From an uncultured Eubacteriales bacterium (GTDB lineage: Bacteria > Bacillota > Clostridia > Oscillospirales > Acutalibacteraceae), in contig CAKSLH010000003.1 in NCBI GenBank assembly GCA_934466515.1, positions 1-64,000 of the forward strand: 64,000 bases of DNA, given 5' to 3'. A model generated the notes under the pieces. That model was not told the DNA's origin. It ran no database searches and saw only the letters and a list, made by a program, of their open reading frames with translations. Both the position numbers and the translations under genes were made by a program. Below, piece by piece: positions 24,251 to 32,399 of this stretch; the first letter of the stretch is position 1; each line of letters opens with the position of its first letter.

Positions 24251-24530
24251 CACAAAAAAATAAAAAGTCTTATCCCTTATAAAAGGGACAAGACTTTGAA
24301 AAATCAAATATCCTGCGGTACCACCCAAATTGATGAAATCATCCGCTCATTCCGTACTGACATACGGTAAACACTTTAACGGGTGTTACCCGTCGACTGC
24401 TACTCGCTTTAAAAGCTTTCGGTCGCCCTCATAAGTCCATTCACCAAAGCTTACGCTGCTGCCATCACACCGCCGGCAACTCTCTTTGAGCTTAAAATCT
24501 CAGGCTACTTACTCTTAATCATAGGTTTTT
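24251..24530 (-). promoter_or_regulatory. T-box riboswitch, predicted Trp specific
   Basis: Leader on the minus strand. The T-box sequence TGGGTGGTACCGCA is at plus 24314-24327; the terminator has arms AAAGTCTTGTCCC/GGGATAAGACTTT (24264-24297) with a long U run; AGAGTAAGTA-type and GAGAG stem I features lie near 24480-24515. In the stem I 3' side the sequence GAA-UGG-A places UGG (plus 24437-24439) at the specifier position, which calls for tRNA-Trp. Uncharged tRNA-Trp would allow readthrough into trpXYZ. Confidence 0.88.
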
Positions 24531-24544
24531 CATTTGTTGCAAGT

Positions 24545-24573
24545 ATATTAACACACATTAAATTTTTTGTCAA
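24545..24573 (-). promoter_or_regulatory. Promoter of the T-box/trpXYZ operon
   Basis: Minus strand TTGACA (plus 24568-24573), 17 bp, TAATAT (plus 24545-24550), just before the T-box leader. Confidence 0.85.
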
Positions 24574-24641
24574 GTATTTTTTAAAAATTTTTTATTGAAA
24601 TATTTTTTAAAACAAATTATAATGCTTTTCGGGTGAATTTT

Positions 24642-25547
24642 ATGTCTAAACAAAATCTCGGTATGCTTGCGGCATGTCTTTCTAATATTATATTCGGTTT
24701 CAGCTTTATATTTTCAAAAAAAGCTCTCGCGGTTTCAAATCCGCTTGTAATTCTTGCCGTCAGGTTTACGGTTTCTTTTCTTTTTATGCTGCTGCTTATT
24801 CTTTTTAAAGCCGTCAAAGTAAGCTTTAAGGGCAAAAATATCAAGGGGCTAATTATGATGAGTGCCGCTCAGCCGCTTTTATATTTTATTTTGGAGCTTT
24901 ACGGAATAAAATACACTTCTTCGGCGCTTTCGGGAATAATAATTTCCCTTGTTCCTGTAGGAGTTATTATTTTAAGCCTTTTATTTTTAAAGGAAAAGCC
25001 CGATTTAATTCAGATTTTTTGTACCGTTCTTTCGGTTTCGTGCGTTGCGGCGGTAAGCGCAATGTCATCGGACGGCGGGAAAAACACCGCTCTCGGCATA
25101 ATTCTTCTTTTCTTGGCGGTTATGAGTGCTGCGGCTTTCAATATTTTAAGCCGAAAGGAATCGGAAAGCTTTTCTCCCTTTGAGCGGACATTTTTTATGT
25201 TCGGCGCAGGAAGCATAGGCTATAATTTGATTGCCGTTATAAATTTAAGAGGCGGTTTTTTCTCTCAAATTGCAAAAAGCTTTTCATCGTCCGATTTTAT
25301 TACTTCGATACTTTATTTTTCGGTTCTTTCTTCCGTCGGCGCGTTTATGCTCTTTAATTTCGCGACCTCGAATATCAGCGCGGTAAGAAGCGCCTCGTTT
25401 TCAAATATTATAACCGTCGTTAGTATTCTTGCCGGAATTTTTATAATGCACGAGGAGCTTAACGCAGTGCAGTTATTGCTTTGTATTCCGATAATTTTAG
25501 GCGTTTGGGGAGTAAATGCGGGAATAAAAATCAAAAAGCGTTATTAA
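24642..25547 (+). CDS. EamA/DMT-family transporter
   Basis: 301 aa with ten membrane helices in two EamA repeats (ANPLVILAVRF-type first half, FNILSRKESESFSPFERTFF between halves, NISAVRSASFSNIITVVSIL in the second). Likely a metabolite exporter; substrate unknown. ATG 24642 is taken, with GGGTG upstream, instead of the GTG at 24633. Confidence 0.85.
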   Translation: MSKQNLGMLAACLSNIIFGFSFIFSKKALAVSNPLVILAVRFTVSFLFMLLLILFKAVKVSFKGKNIKGLIMMSAAQPLLYFILELYGIKYTSSALSGIIISLVPVGVIILSLLFLKEKPDLIQIFCTVLSVSCVAAVSAMSSDGGKNTALGIILLFLAVMSAAAFNILSRKESESFSPFERTFFMFGAGSIGYNLIAVINLRGGFFSQIAKSFSSSDFITSILYFSVLSSVGAFMLFNFATSNISAVRSASFSNIITVVSILAGIFIMHEELNAVQLLLCIPIILGVWGVNAGIKIKKRY

Positions 25548-25631
25548 AATTCCCTGCCGATAAAATTTATGCAATCTTTTCTAGAAAAGCGGCAATAGAA
25601 GATTAGTGTGACAGGTTCAAGTTAAACTAAA

Positions 25632-25670
25632 AATCCGCCCGATGGATTCGTCGGGCGGAAAATTATTTAA
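25632..25670 (+). terminator. Terminator downstream of the EamA transporter
   Basis: TCCGCCCGA (25634-25642) and TCGGGCGGA (25651-25659) with a T-containing tail AAAATTATTT. The gap 25548-25680 otherwise holds only the E3-like scrap at 25604. Confidence 0.75.
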
Positions 25671-25679
25671 AAATAAAAC

Positions 25680-25707
25680 TTGACATATTTAAAAAATGCG
25701 GTATAAT
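25680..25707 (+). promoter_or_regulatory. Promoter of tRNA-Gln
   Basis: TTGACA 25680-25685, 16 bp spacer, TATAAT 25702-25707; the tRNA begins 22 bp on. Confidence 0.85.
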
Positions 25708-25728
25708 ATTCTTGTTCTCAAAAAATAT

Positions 25729-25802
25729 TGGGGAATTGTGTAACGGTAGCACGACAGACTCTGACTCTGTTTGTTGGGGTTCGAATCCCTATTCCCCAGC
25801 CA
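25729..25802 (+). tRNA. tRNA-Gln(CTG)
   Basis: 74 nt with encoded CCA. Acceptor TGGGGAA/TTCCCCA, anticodon arm ACAGA-CTCTGAC-TCTGT giving CTG, T loop TTCGAAT. Confidence 0.95.
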
Positions 25803-25803
25803 A

Positions 25804-25848
25804 AAAGAGACAGTGAAAACCTAAACTTTCGCTGTCTCTTTATTTTTT
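25804..25848 (+). terminator. Terminator of tRNA-Gln
   Basis: AAAGAGACAG (25804-25813) and CTGTCTCTTT (25832-25841) with inner GAAA/TTTC pairing, then a T run. Confidence 0.85.
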
Positions 25849-25862
25849 GCAATAAGCAGTGG

Positions 25863-25996
25863 AGGGATTCGAACAAGGGCGGTTTGCAAATCTGCAAATT
25901 GCAACCTTTCGGGAACGGTTGCAAAGCCCGTGGGTAACGAGCGAACGCGAGGCGAAAACACACGGCAGTGTGCGGAAAATCCCTTTTCCCCAGCCA
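25863..25996 (+). mobile_element. tRNA-end-mimic element E2 after tRNA-Gln
   Basis: 134 bp. Left end AGGGATTCGAAC is the reverse complement of the tRNA-Gln T-arm; right end AATCCCT continues into TTTCCCCAGCCA, a copy of the tRNA-Gln 3' end. Inner hairpins TTTGCA/TGCAAA, TTGCAACC/GGTTGCAA and CACAC-GGCA-GTGTG (25959-25972) match E1 in order and position with different paired bases. It also holds the CGAGCGAA motif found in E1 and E3. Short ORFs across it are not credible genes. Confidence 0.7.
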
Positions 25997-25997
25997 A

Positions 25998-26030
25998 AAA
26001 CCTTCCCGAACGATGTTCGGGAAGGTTTTA
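25998..26030 (+). terminator. Terminator after element E2
   Basis: AAACCTTCCCGAAC and GTTCGGGAAGGTTT, perfect 14-bp arms. Differs in sequence from the tRNA-Gln terminator. The stretch 26031-26207 after it holds a GTGAAAA-type simple repeat (26031-26068) and nothing else I can support. Confidence 0.75.
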
Positions 26031-26207
26031 CTTTTTCACTTTTCACTATTCATTCTTCACTTTTCATTAAAATACCTTTGAATTTTTGAAAGCATCGCTC
26101 ACCGAGGCAATCTTTTTTCGTTTTTGTCGGTGACAATATGGATGTTTTTGCTTTTCTTTTACTACAATTAGCTAACGGCTCAAATTGGCATCCTAAATTT
26201 GCCGAAA

Positions 26208-26241
26208 GAAAAAAACAACCTGTCGATTTTTTCGGCAGGTT
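26208..26241 (-). terminator. Terminator of the rsmA-aminotransferase-PfkB operon
   Basis: Arms AACCTGTCGA and TCGGCAGGTT (one G·T) with an A run on plus (T run on minus) at 26208-26215. Confidence 0.75.
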
Positions 26242-26274
26242 ATTTTTAAATTATCAATTTTTAATTATCAAATT

Positions 26275-27183
26275 TCAATTTGAAAGCTTTTCGATTTGGG
26301 CAAGCCCGAAATATTTTCTCATATCGAAGAATGACGGCAAATCCCTTGAAAAGGCGGCGGCGGAAGCGCATGAAAGGGCATATTTTAAAGCCTGAACCTC
26401 GTCACCTGTTTTGTCAAAGCCGTATAAGAATCCGGCGAAGGCGCTGTCCCCCGCTCCTACCGTGTTTAAAACGGTGCCTTTAAGTGCGTCAGCCCTGTAA
26501 ACGCCCTTTGAGCAGACAAGAAGCATTCCCTTTTCGCCTCTTGAAACAAGCACATTTTCCGCTCCCTCGCTTCTTAATTTTATAGCGAGGGTTATAAGCC
26601 CGTCTTCACCGTGTGCGTCGGTATTAAAGTATTCGTTTAACTCAAATTCGTTAGGCTTTATAAGAAAAGGTCTGTGCTTTACAGCCTCTTTAAGATATTC
26701 TCCCGTGCAGTCAGCCGCAAGGCGCACCTCGGGCTTTAAAACAGAGAGCACCTCTTTAAAGCTTTCAATTCCGTTTGCAGTGCCGCAAACACATAGCGTA
26801 TCGCCGCTTTTTAAAAGCGATAAAAGATTTTTAAGAGAAGTTAAGTGCTTTATTCCGATTTTAGGCCCCGCCGCGTTTATATCCGTATCTGAAATACTGT
26901 GCAGCTTGACATTTATGCGCGTCTGCTCGGGGCTTATGTCGATAAGCCTGTTTCTTATTCCGCTTTCATCTAAAAGTCTTTTAAGCTCCTTGCCCGAAAA
27001 GCCGCCCGCAAAGCCCAAAGCGACATTGGCAACGCCTAATGTGTTTAAAACGGCGGAAACATTTATTCCCTTTCCGCCGAAGGCTATTTTCGTGTCGCTT
27101 ACTCGGTTAACCTCGCCCGAAACGATTTTATTTGAATAAATATCGTAATCAAGCGAGGGGTTAAAGGTTAAAGTGTAAATCAT
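26275..27183 (-). CDS. 1-phosphofructokinase-type PfkB sugar kinase
   Basis: 302 aa ribokinase-fold kinase: N-terminal YTLTFNPSLDYDIY, GGKGINVSAVLNTLG and the PfkB C-terminal signature NTVGAGDSAFAGFL with catalytic Asp. The sequence layout is that of FruK/LacC (fructose-1-phosphate or tagatose-6-phosphate kinase). No PTS gene is next to it, so the substrate is open. Overlaps the aminotransferase gene by 4 bp. Confidence 0.88.
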   Translation of the reverse strand: MIYTLTFNPSLDYDIYSNKIVSGEVNRVSDTKIAFGGKGINVSAVLNTLGVANVALGFAGGFSGKELKRLLDESGIRNRLIDISPEQTRINVKLHSISDTDINAAGPKIGIKHLTSLKNLLSLLKSGDTLCVCGTANGIESFKEVLSVLKPEVRLAADCTGEYLKEAVKHRPFLIKPNEFELNEYFNTDAHGEDGLITLAIKLRSEGAENVLVSRGEKGMLLVCSKGVYRADALKGTVLNTVGAGDSAFAGFLYGFDKTGDEVQALKYALSCASAAAFSRDLPSFFDMRKYFGLAQIEKLSN

Positions 27184-28364
27184 TTTTTATACTCTTCAAA
27201 CAGCGCCTTAAACGCGGGGATTGAGCGCTCAATTTGCTCTTTTGTTACGCAATAGGCTATTCTTGCGTACCCGTCGCAGCCGAAATCTCCGCTCGGTACC
27301 AAAAGCAGCTCGTGTTTTTTCGCTCTTTCGCAGAATGCGTCCGCGCTTTTTTCGGGGGATTTTATGAAAAGGTAAAAAGCGCCGTCGGGATGAACGGCGG
27401 AAAAGCCTATTTCCGTTAAGGCGTTATATAAAAGCGTCCTGTTTTCGTCATAAGCCTTTAAATCGGGCATTATTCCGTCACATTCTCTTATAGTGTACTG
27501 CAAAAGGCTCGGCGCGCATACAAAGCCTAAGCTTCTTCCCGCTCCGCATACCGCAAAATATAAATCTCTGTTGCACGGAATTTTCGGGCTTACCATTATA
27601 TAGCCTATTCTTTCCCCAGGCAAGGAAAGCGACTTGCTGTAGGAATAGCAAACAACGGTGTTATCATAAATATTCGGGATATAGGGAACCTCTGTATCGT
27701 AGGCAAGCTCCCTGTAGGGCTCGTCGCAAACAATAAAAATTTCTCTTTTAAATTCCTTTGATTTTTGCCTGAGAATTTTTGCGAGCGCTTCAAGCTCCTG
27801 TTTTGTATAAATTACGCCTGTCGGGTTGTTAGGCGAATTTATAATAATCGCCCTTGTCTTTTCGCCAATCGCTTTTTTAACCGCGTCAAGGTCAATGTGC
27901 ATTGTGTCGCTGTTACACATAACCGCTTTTACTTTTGCTCCCGCATTATCGCAGAAAACCGCATATTCGGGGAAAAACGGCGCTAAAACTATCACCTCGT
28001 CGCCCCTAACACAGAGCGCCTTTAAGGTTATGGTAAGCGAGGCGGCGGCTCCGCAGGTCATATATATGTCAGAAGCCTGACAGTCAAAATCAAATCTTTT
28101 CTTTATGTTTTCGGCTATTTTTCCTCTCGTTTTCGGGTCGCCCTGAGCGGAGGTGTAGCCGTGAAGCTCCGTAGGGTCGCTTTCCTTTATCAGGCGCTCC
28201 ATGGTTTTTGTTACAATATCGGGAGAGGGAATGCTCGGATTTCCGAGACTGAAGTCAAATACCCTGTCCGCTCCTATCTCAAATTTTCTGATTTTTGAAT
28301 ATTCGAAAATCTGCCTTATAACCGACGGCTTTTTTCCGAGCGCCGCCATTTTCTCATTTATCAT
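27180..28364 (-). CDS. Class I/II pyridoxal-phosphate aminotransferase
   Basis: 394 aa aspartate-aminotransferase-fold enzyme. The cofactor Lys is in CYSYSKSLSLPGERIGY; further motifs are FDFSLGNPSIPSP, NSPNNPTGVIY and VCDEPYRELAYD. Substrate not predictable. ATG 28364 with AAGGTG upstream is taken rather than GTG 28373. It overlaps rsmA by 11 bp. Confidence 0.88.
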   Translation of the reverse strand: MINEKMAALGKKPSVIRQIFEYSKIRKFEIGADRVFDFSLGNPSIPSPDIVTKTMERLIKESDPTELHGYTSAQGDPKTRGKIAENIKKRFDFDCQASDIYMTCGAAASLTITLKALCVRGDEVIVLAPFFPEYAVFCDNAGAKVKAVMCNSDTMHIDLDAVKKAIGEKTRAIIINSPNNPTGVIYTKQELEALAKILRQKSKEFKREIFIVCDEPYRELAYDTEVPYIPNIYDNTVVCYSYSKSLSLPGERIGYIMVSPKIPCNRDLYFAVCGAGRSLGFVCAPSLLQYTIRECDGIMPDLKAYDENRTLLYNALTEIGFSAVHPDGAFYLFIKSPEKSADAFCERAKKHELLLVPSGDFGCDGYARIAYCVTKEQIERSIPAFKALFEEYKK

Positions 28365-29232
28365 CCTTATCACCTTTTATGCTTTTAAATATTTCGTCGC
28401 TAAGCCTTGCCAGCTCTTCAAGCGATAGGTTTTCGCCTCTTACGCTTTCGCTTAAATTCATAACTGCGAGAATGCGCCTAAGCTCATTTTTATCAATTCC
28501 GAGGGTTGAAGAAACCGTGTTTAAAAGCGTTTTCCGCCTTTGCGCAAAGCATGCCTTTGCGGTTTTAAAAAACATTTCCTCGCTTATAACCTTAACCTTA
28601 GGCTCTTTTCTTAAGGTCAGCCTTATAACCGCCGAATCGACCTTCGGAACAGGCAAAAAGCATTCTTTATTAACATCAAATAAAATTTCCGCGTCCGATA
28701 AATAGTCGACGGCGGCTGTAACCGCTCCTGCCGCCCTTGTTCCTACCTCTGCGCAGATACGAAGAGCCGCTTCCTTTTGCACCATCGCCGTCACCGATTC
28801 TATATCGGGCTTTGAAGCTAAAATTCCCATTAAAATCGGAGAGGTTATATAATAGGGAAGATTTGCGCAGATATTGACCCTTTTGCAACCCGAAAACTCC
28901 TGCGAAATAAGCGCATTTAAATCGGTTTTTAAAACATCGGCGAAAATCAGCTTTACATTGTCATAGCCCGAAAGCGTTTTATCTAAAACAGGCTTTAATC
29001 TTTCGTCTATTTCAATCGCAACAACCTTTTTCGCCGCTTCGCAAAGGCAGCAGGTCAAAACCCCTGCCCCGGGTCCTATTTCGATAATTCCCGTGTCCTT
29101 ATCCGCCGCGCTCTGCGCCATTCTAGGACATACCGATGGGTCGGTGATAAAATTCTGCCCCAAGGATTTTTTAAAGGTAAACCCCTCGGCTTCGAGAAGG
29201 CTTTTAAGTTCGGTTCTGCTGTTCTGCCGCAT
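28354..29232 (-). CDS. rsmA: 16S rRNA dimethyladenosine transferase RsmA (KsgA)
   Basis: 292 aa methyltransferase making m6(2)A at the 3' end of 16S rRNA. SLGQNFITDP at the N-terminus, SAM motif IIEIGPGAGVLT, and catalytic NLPYYI in CANLPYYITSPI. ATG 29232 with GGAG upstream; MRQNSRTELKSLL fits the family start. Confidence 0.95.
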   Translation of the reverse strand: MRQNSRTELKSLLEAEGFTFKKSLGQNFITDPSVCPRMAQSAADKDTGIIEIGPGAGVLTCCLCEAAKKVVAIEIDERLKPVLDKTLSGYDNVKLIFADVLKTDLNALISQEFSGCKRVNICANLPYYITSPILMGILASKPDIESVTAMVQKEAALRICAEVGTRAAGAVTAAVDYLSDAEILFDVNKECFLPVPKVDSAVIRLTLRKEPKVKVISEEMFFKTAKACFAQRRKTLLNTVSSTLGIDKNELRRILAVMNLSESVRGENLSLEELARLSDEIFKSIKGDKDDK

Positions 29233-29362
29233 AAATTTCTCCAAATAACTAAATATATAATCATTATAAATCAAATATAATTCCACTTCAAGAAAATTTT
29301 AGGTGACAAACGAAAAAAAATATAGTATAATACTTTTAAATCATTTTTTTGGATGTGAAAAT

Positions 29363-30091
29363 ATGGACAGCAAATATTTTGAAATAGTTTCGGGCGGGCT
29401 TTCTGAATTTTTTAATGAAAACGGATTTAAAAATCAGGACGGCGTTTATTCAAACGAAAAGCTTAAGGTCAAAATCGAATACGATGAGGAAAATAAGGTC
29501 TTTAAGCTGCTTACAGCCGAGGAGGGCGAAGAGGAATTTAAGGTTTCTTCCTCCTATCTTTTTGATGAGAACGAAAATGCAAAGGACGCCGAGGCAGTCG
29601 GTATCGACTTTCTCAACACCCTGCGCGATATTACGGGAATTAAGGTAAAGCGCACCGTCAATACCGACGGAATAGATCTTCCGACCTCGAAAACCACCAA
29701 TAATATTTCGGGCTTTACAAAAAAAGTGCTTGATATCTTCCCTCAGCTTAAAGAGGAATATAAGGCGAACGTAGCCGAAAACGGAAAGTTCCTTTATATG
29801 AATTTCTTTGCGGTAAATCTTGTTCCGCTTATTAAGGAAACCTTAAAATCGGGCAATAAAAAGCAAATTAAGAAGCTTATGGAAATGCTCGACTCGGGAT
29901 TTATAAACGGCGATAAGGATACCTCGGATATCGCGCTTGCGGTTCTCGCCGCGGCGGTATATAAAGATGAGGAATTAAAAGCCGCCGCAATTTCCGCGGC
30001 GGAGGGCTTTAATTATCTTAAGGAAGCTCTTGTTCCTTTTATCCCTGTTTTCGAAAAAGATAAAAAGCTCGTCGAAGCCCTTGTAAAATAA
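29363..30091 (+). CDS. Hypothetical cytoplasmic protein
   Basis: 242 aa, acidic, no signal or membrane segment. N-terminal alpha/beta part (residues 1-100) and a helical C-terminal part (about 120-242) with LLSKTTNN-like linker between. No family recognised. ATG 29363 is preferred because of GGATGTG upstream and a TATAAT box near 29322-29329. Single gene between rsmA and the rpmG-secE-nusG operon. Confidence 0.7.
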   Translation: MDSKYFEIVSGGLSEFFNENGFKNQDGVYSNEKLKVKIEYDEENKVFKLLTAEEGEEEFKVSSSYLFDENENAKDAEAVGIDFLNTLRDITGIKVKRTVNTDGIDLPTSKTTNNISGFTKKVLDIFPQLKEEYKANVAENGKFLYMNFFAVNLVPLIKETLKSGNKKQIKKLMEMLDSGFINGDKDTSDIALAVLAAAVYKDEELKAAAISAAEGFNYLKEALVPFIPVFEKDKKLVEALVK

Positions 30092-30100
30092 GAAAAAAGC

Positions 30101-30129
30101 TTGACCTTACGGGTGTTTTGTGGTATAAT
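30101..30129 (+). promoter_or_regulatory. Promoter of rpmG-secE-nusG
   Basis: TTGACC 30101-30106, 17 bp, TATAAT 30124-30129. A small hairpin ACCTC/GAGGT with a T run (30136-30156) lies at the predicted transcript start; the about 200-nt leader to 30332 holds no ORF I can support. Confidence 0.85.
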
Positions 30130-30332
30130 CACATTACCTCTGTGAGGTCTTTTTTATTCTTAAAAAGGCCGTTCAGTCGCGGTTGTACTTTATATTGTAT
30201 TGTGCTTTCCGCAGGGCAACAATATGTTGCATTTGCGGTACAGTATCGTTCAGCCGTAATGAGGGAGGCGTTTACTTTTTCGTTAAATTCGAAAAAAGCA
30301 AAAAATATTTCCGTAAAGCGGGAGGTGCCGTT

Positions 30333-30482
30333 ATGAGAGTAAAAGTAACACTCGCTTGCACAGAATGCAAGCAACGCAACTACAACACAATGAAAAACAA
30401 GAAAAACGATCCTGACAGACTTGAAATGAACAAGTATTGCAGGTTCTGCAGAAAGCACACCTTGCATAAGGAAACGAAGTAA
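30333..30482 (+). CDS. rpmG: 50S ribosomal protein L33
   Basis: 49 aa zinc-ribbon form: CTEC at residues 9-12 and CRFC at 36-39, RVKVTLACTECKQRNYNT start and HTLHKETK end as in the family. The ATG at 30333 has GGGAGGTG upstream; the longer frame to the left is untranslated leader. First gene of the secE-nusG operon. Confidence 0.95.
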   Translation: MRVKVTLACTECKQRNYNTMKNKKNDPDRLEMNKYCRFCRKHTLHKETK

Positions 30483-30491
30483 GGAGGGCGA

Positions 30492-31181
30492 ATGATGAAA
30501 ACCGTAAACAGAATTTTACAGATTCTTGCAATCGTATTCGGACTCGGTGCAATCGTTCTTTTCTTCCTGCCGTTTGCTCAGATTACTACAAACGGCAACG
30601 CAGTTACCGCTACCGGCGCTCAGCTGGCGTTCGGCGGCAAGCTTGACGGATTTGATTCCGCGCTCGCAAAATCGGCAGATATTCTTTTCTGCTTCATTCT
30701 TACAGCGTTCGGTTTCATTTTCAGCGTATTTTCCTTCAAAAAGAAGGGCTTAAGATATGCCGCGTCGGCTTTCGGAATTGTTCCGGCAATCTACATGCTC
30801 GTTATCGCGCTTTCAAGCGCAAACAAGTTTGTCGATACAAGACCGCTTCCGAATGTAACTGCCGTTGAATACAAGGTCTTCGTTTTGCTTACAGCAATCG
30901 TGCTCTTTGCGTTTACCGCATGCGCCGTCGCCTATCTTTTGGTTGACGACTATCTTGAGGTAAAGGAATCGAAAACGAAGAAAACGATTTTTAAGAGAAT
31001 AGCCCTTTTCTTCCGCGATTATAAGAGTGAGATCAAGAAGATCGTCTGGCCGGGACCCAGAGATGTCGTTAAAAACACCGTAATAGTTCTTATTATGTGC
31101 GTGATTATCGGCGTTCTTATTTGGGTGCTTGACTTCGGCATAGGAAGATTGCTTGAACTTATCCTTAATAAGTCTGCGTAA
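30492..31181 (+). CDS. secE: SecE fused to an N-terminal four-helix membrane domain
   Basis: 229 aa. Residues 165-225 are SecE: amphipathic helix FFRDYKSEIKKIVWPGPRDV and one membrane helix (about 194-212), the subunit that clamps SecY. Firmicutes SecE is normally about 60-75 aa; here about 160 residues precede it with hydrophobic stretches at 9-27, 62-80, 90-108 and 128-150. The frame is continuous and there is no ATG with a ribosome binding site at the SecE boundary. Located between rpmG and nusG, the standard site. Confidence 0.9.
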   Translation: MMKTVNRILQILAIVFGLGAIVLFFLPFAQITTNGNAVTATGAQLAFGGKLDGFDSALAKSADILFCFILTAFGFIFSVFSFKKKGLRYAASAFGIVPAIYMLVIALSSANKFVDTRPLPNVTAVEYKVFVLLTAIVLFAFTACAVAYLLVDDYLEVKESKTKKTIFKRIALFFRDYKSEIKKIVWPGPRDVVKNTVIVLIMCVIIGVLIWVLDFGIGRLLELILNKSA

Positions 31182-31193
31182 GGAGGAAGTTTG

Positions 31194-31724
31194 ATGTCCG
31201 AAAACAGCGAGGCAAAATGGTATGTAGTCCATACCTATTCAGGCTATGAAAACAAGGTGGCTTCGGATCTTGCGACTATGGTTGAAAGCCGCGGTATGCA
31301 GGATCTTATTCAGGATATAAAGATTCCTCTTGAAACAGTCACCGAGGTTAAGGAAGATAACCAGAAAAAGGAAGTCGAAAGAAAGATTTTCCCGGGTTAT
31401 GTTTTCGTTAAAATGATCGTTACGGATGACAGCTGGTATGTCGTAAGAAATATCCGCGGCTGCACGGGATTTGTCGGACCCGGGTCTAAGCCCGTTCCGC
31501 TTACCGAGCAGGAGGTTGCCGACTTGGGCGTTGAAAAGCACAGCGTAGAAGTAGGCTACAGCGAGGGCGACATGGTCAAAATCGTCAGCGGACCGCTTGA
31601 AGGCTACAGCGGAACCGTTAAAACGATCGACACCGCAAACAACAGCGTTTGCGTGGTTCTTTCGATGTTCGGAAGAGAAACACCCGTTGAGCTTGAGCTT
31701 GACCAGATCTCTCTTTCAGACTAA
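31194..31724 (+). CDS. nusG: Transcription elongation/antitermination factor NusG
   Basis: 176 aa: NGN domain (KWYVVHTYSGYENKVASDL, IFPGYVFVKM) and C-terminal KOW domain (GDMVKIVSGPLEGYSGTV). Binds RNA polymerase and influences pausing. ATG 31194 after GGAGGAAG is the start. Confidence 0.97.
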   Translation: MSENSEAKWYVVHTYSGYENKVASDLATMVESRGMQDLIQDIKIPLETVTEVKEDNQKKEVERKIFPGYVFVKMIVTDDSWYVVRNIRGCTGFVGPGSKPVPLTEQEVADLGVEKHSVEVGYSEGDMVKIVSGPLEGYSGTVKTIDTANNSVCVVLSMFGRETPVELELDQISLSD

Positions 31725-31915
31725 AAAGTGTTGACAGTTTGTTTTATTTAAAAGAAATTTTCACTGTTGACTTCTGGCAAATAAAGGCTGTCTGCGGTAA
31801 AGGTAAACCGTCCGCAAGACAAAAAACCTATTTGTCAAGTGGGAGGAGAAAGGAAGAGTCCTTCTCCGCCAAGTGTTAAAAAACACGGTTACCACGATTA
31901 ATGGAGGTGCTATTT
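31725..31915 (+). promoter_or_regulatory. Leader of rplK-rplA
   Basis: About 190 nt with possible TTGACA (31731) and TTGACT (31767) boxes. A hairpin GGAGGAGAAAGG/TCCTTCTCCGCC lies at 31842-31871, enclosed by GTGG (31839) and ACCAC (31890). The layout resembles the L11/L1 operon leader of Firmicutes, where L1 can regulate; assignment by eye. Confidence 0.5.
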
Positions 31916-32341
31916 ATGGCTCAGAAAATTACAGGTTATATTAAATTGCAGATTCCTGCCGGCAAAGCAACACCGGCTCCTCCGGTAGGTCCTGCACTCG
32001 GTCAGTACGGCGTTAATATCATGGAATTCACAAAGGCTTTCAATGAAAGAACAAAAAATGATGTAGGCCTTATCATTCCTGTTGTTATCACGGTTTATGC
32101 AGACCGTTCATTCACATTCATTACCAAGACTCCGCCGGCTGCCGTTCTTATAAAGAAGGCTTGCGGCATTGAGTCCGCTTCGGGCACACCGAACAAAACA
32201 AAGGTTGCCAAGATTACAAGCGAGCAGGTAAGAAAAATCGCAGAAACCAAGATGCCCGACCTTAATGCGGCAAGTATCGAATCAGCTATGAGCATGATTG
32301 CCGGTACAGCGCGCAGCATGGGCGTAGAAGTAGTCGATTAA
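31916..32341 (+). CDS. rplK: 50S ribosomal protein L11
   Basis: 141 aa, standard length. Starts MAQKITGYIKLQIPAGKA; PPVGPALGQYGVNIMEF and the C-terminal GTARSMGVEV motif are present. GGAGGTG precedes ATG 31916. Forms the GTPase-associated centre with 23S rRNA. Confidence 0.97.
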   Translation: MAQKITGYIKLQIPAGKATPAPPVGPALGQYGVNIMEFTKAFNERTKNDVGLIIPVVITVYADRSFTFITKTPPAAVLIKKACGIESASGTPNKTKVAKITSEQVRKIAETKMPDLNAASIESAMSMIAGTARSMGVEVVD

Positions 32342-32399
32342 TTCTCTCTCGTGGGAGGAAAATTCCGATTTAACCACTTATTGGGAGGTAAATTTAAAA

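Noticed and set aside
25718..26395. Several overlapping ORFs of 60-90 aa across tRNA-Gln, element E2 and the following gap
   Set aside because: They run through the tRNA, hairpins and terminators and have no start signals; typical spurious frames.
30135..30160. Attenuator at the start of the rpmG transcript
   Set aside because: The stem has only 5 bp and would form at the very 5' end of the RNA, too early for intrinsic termination.
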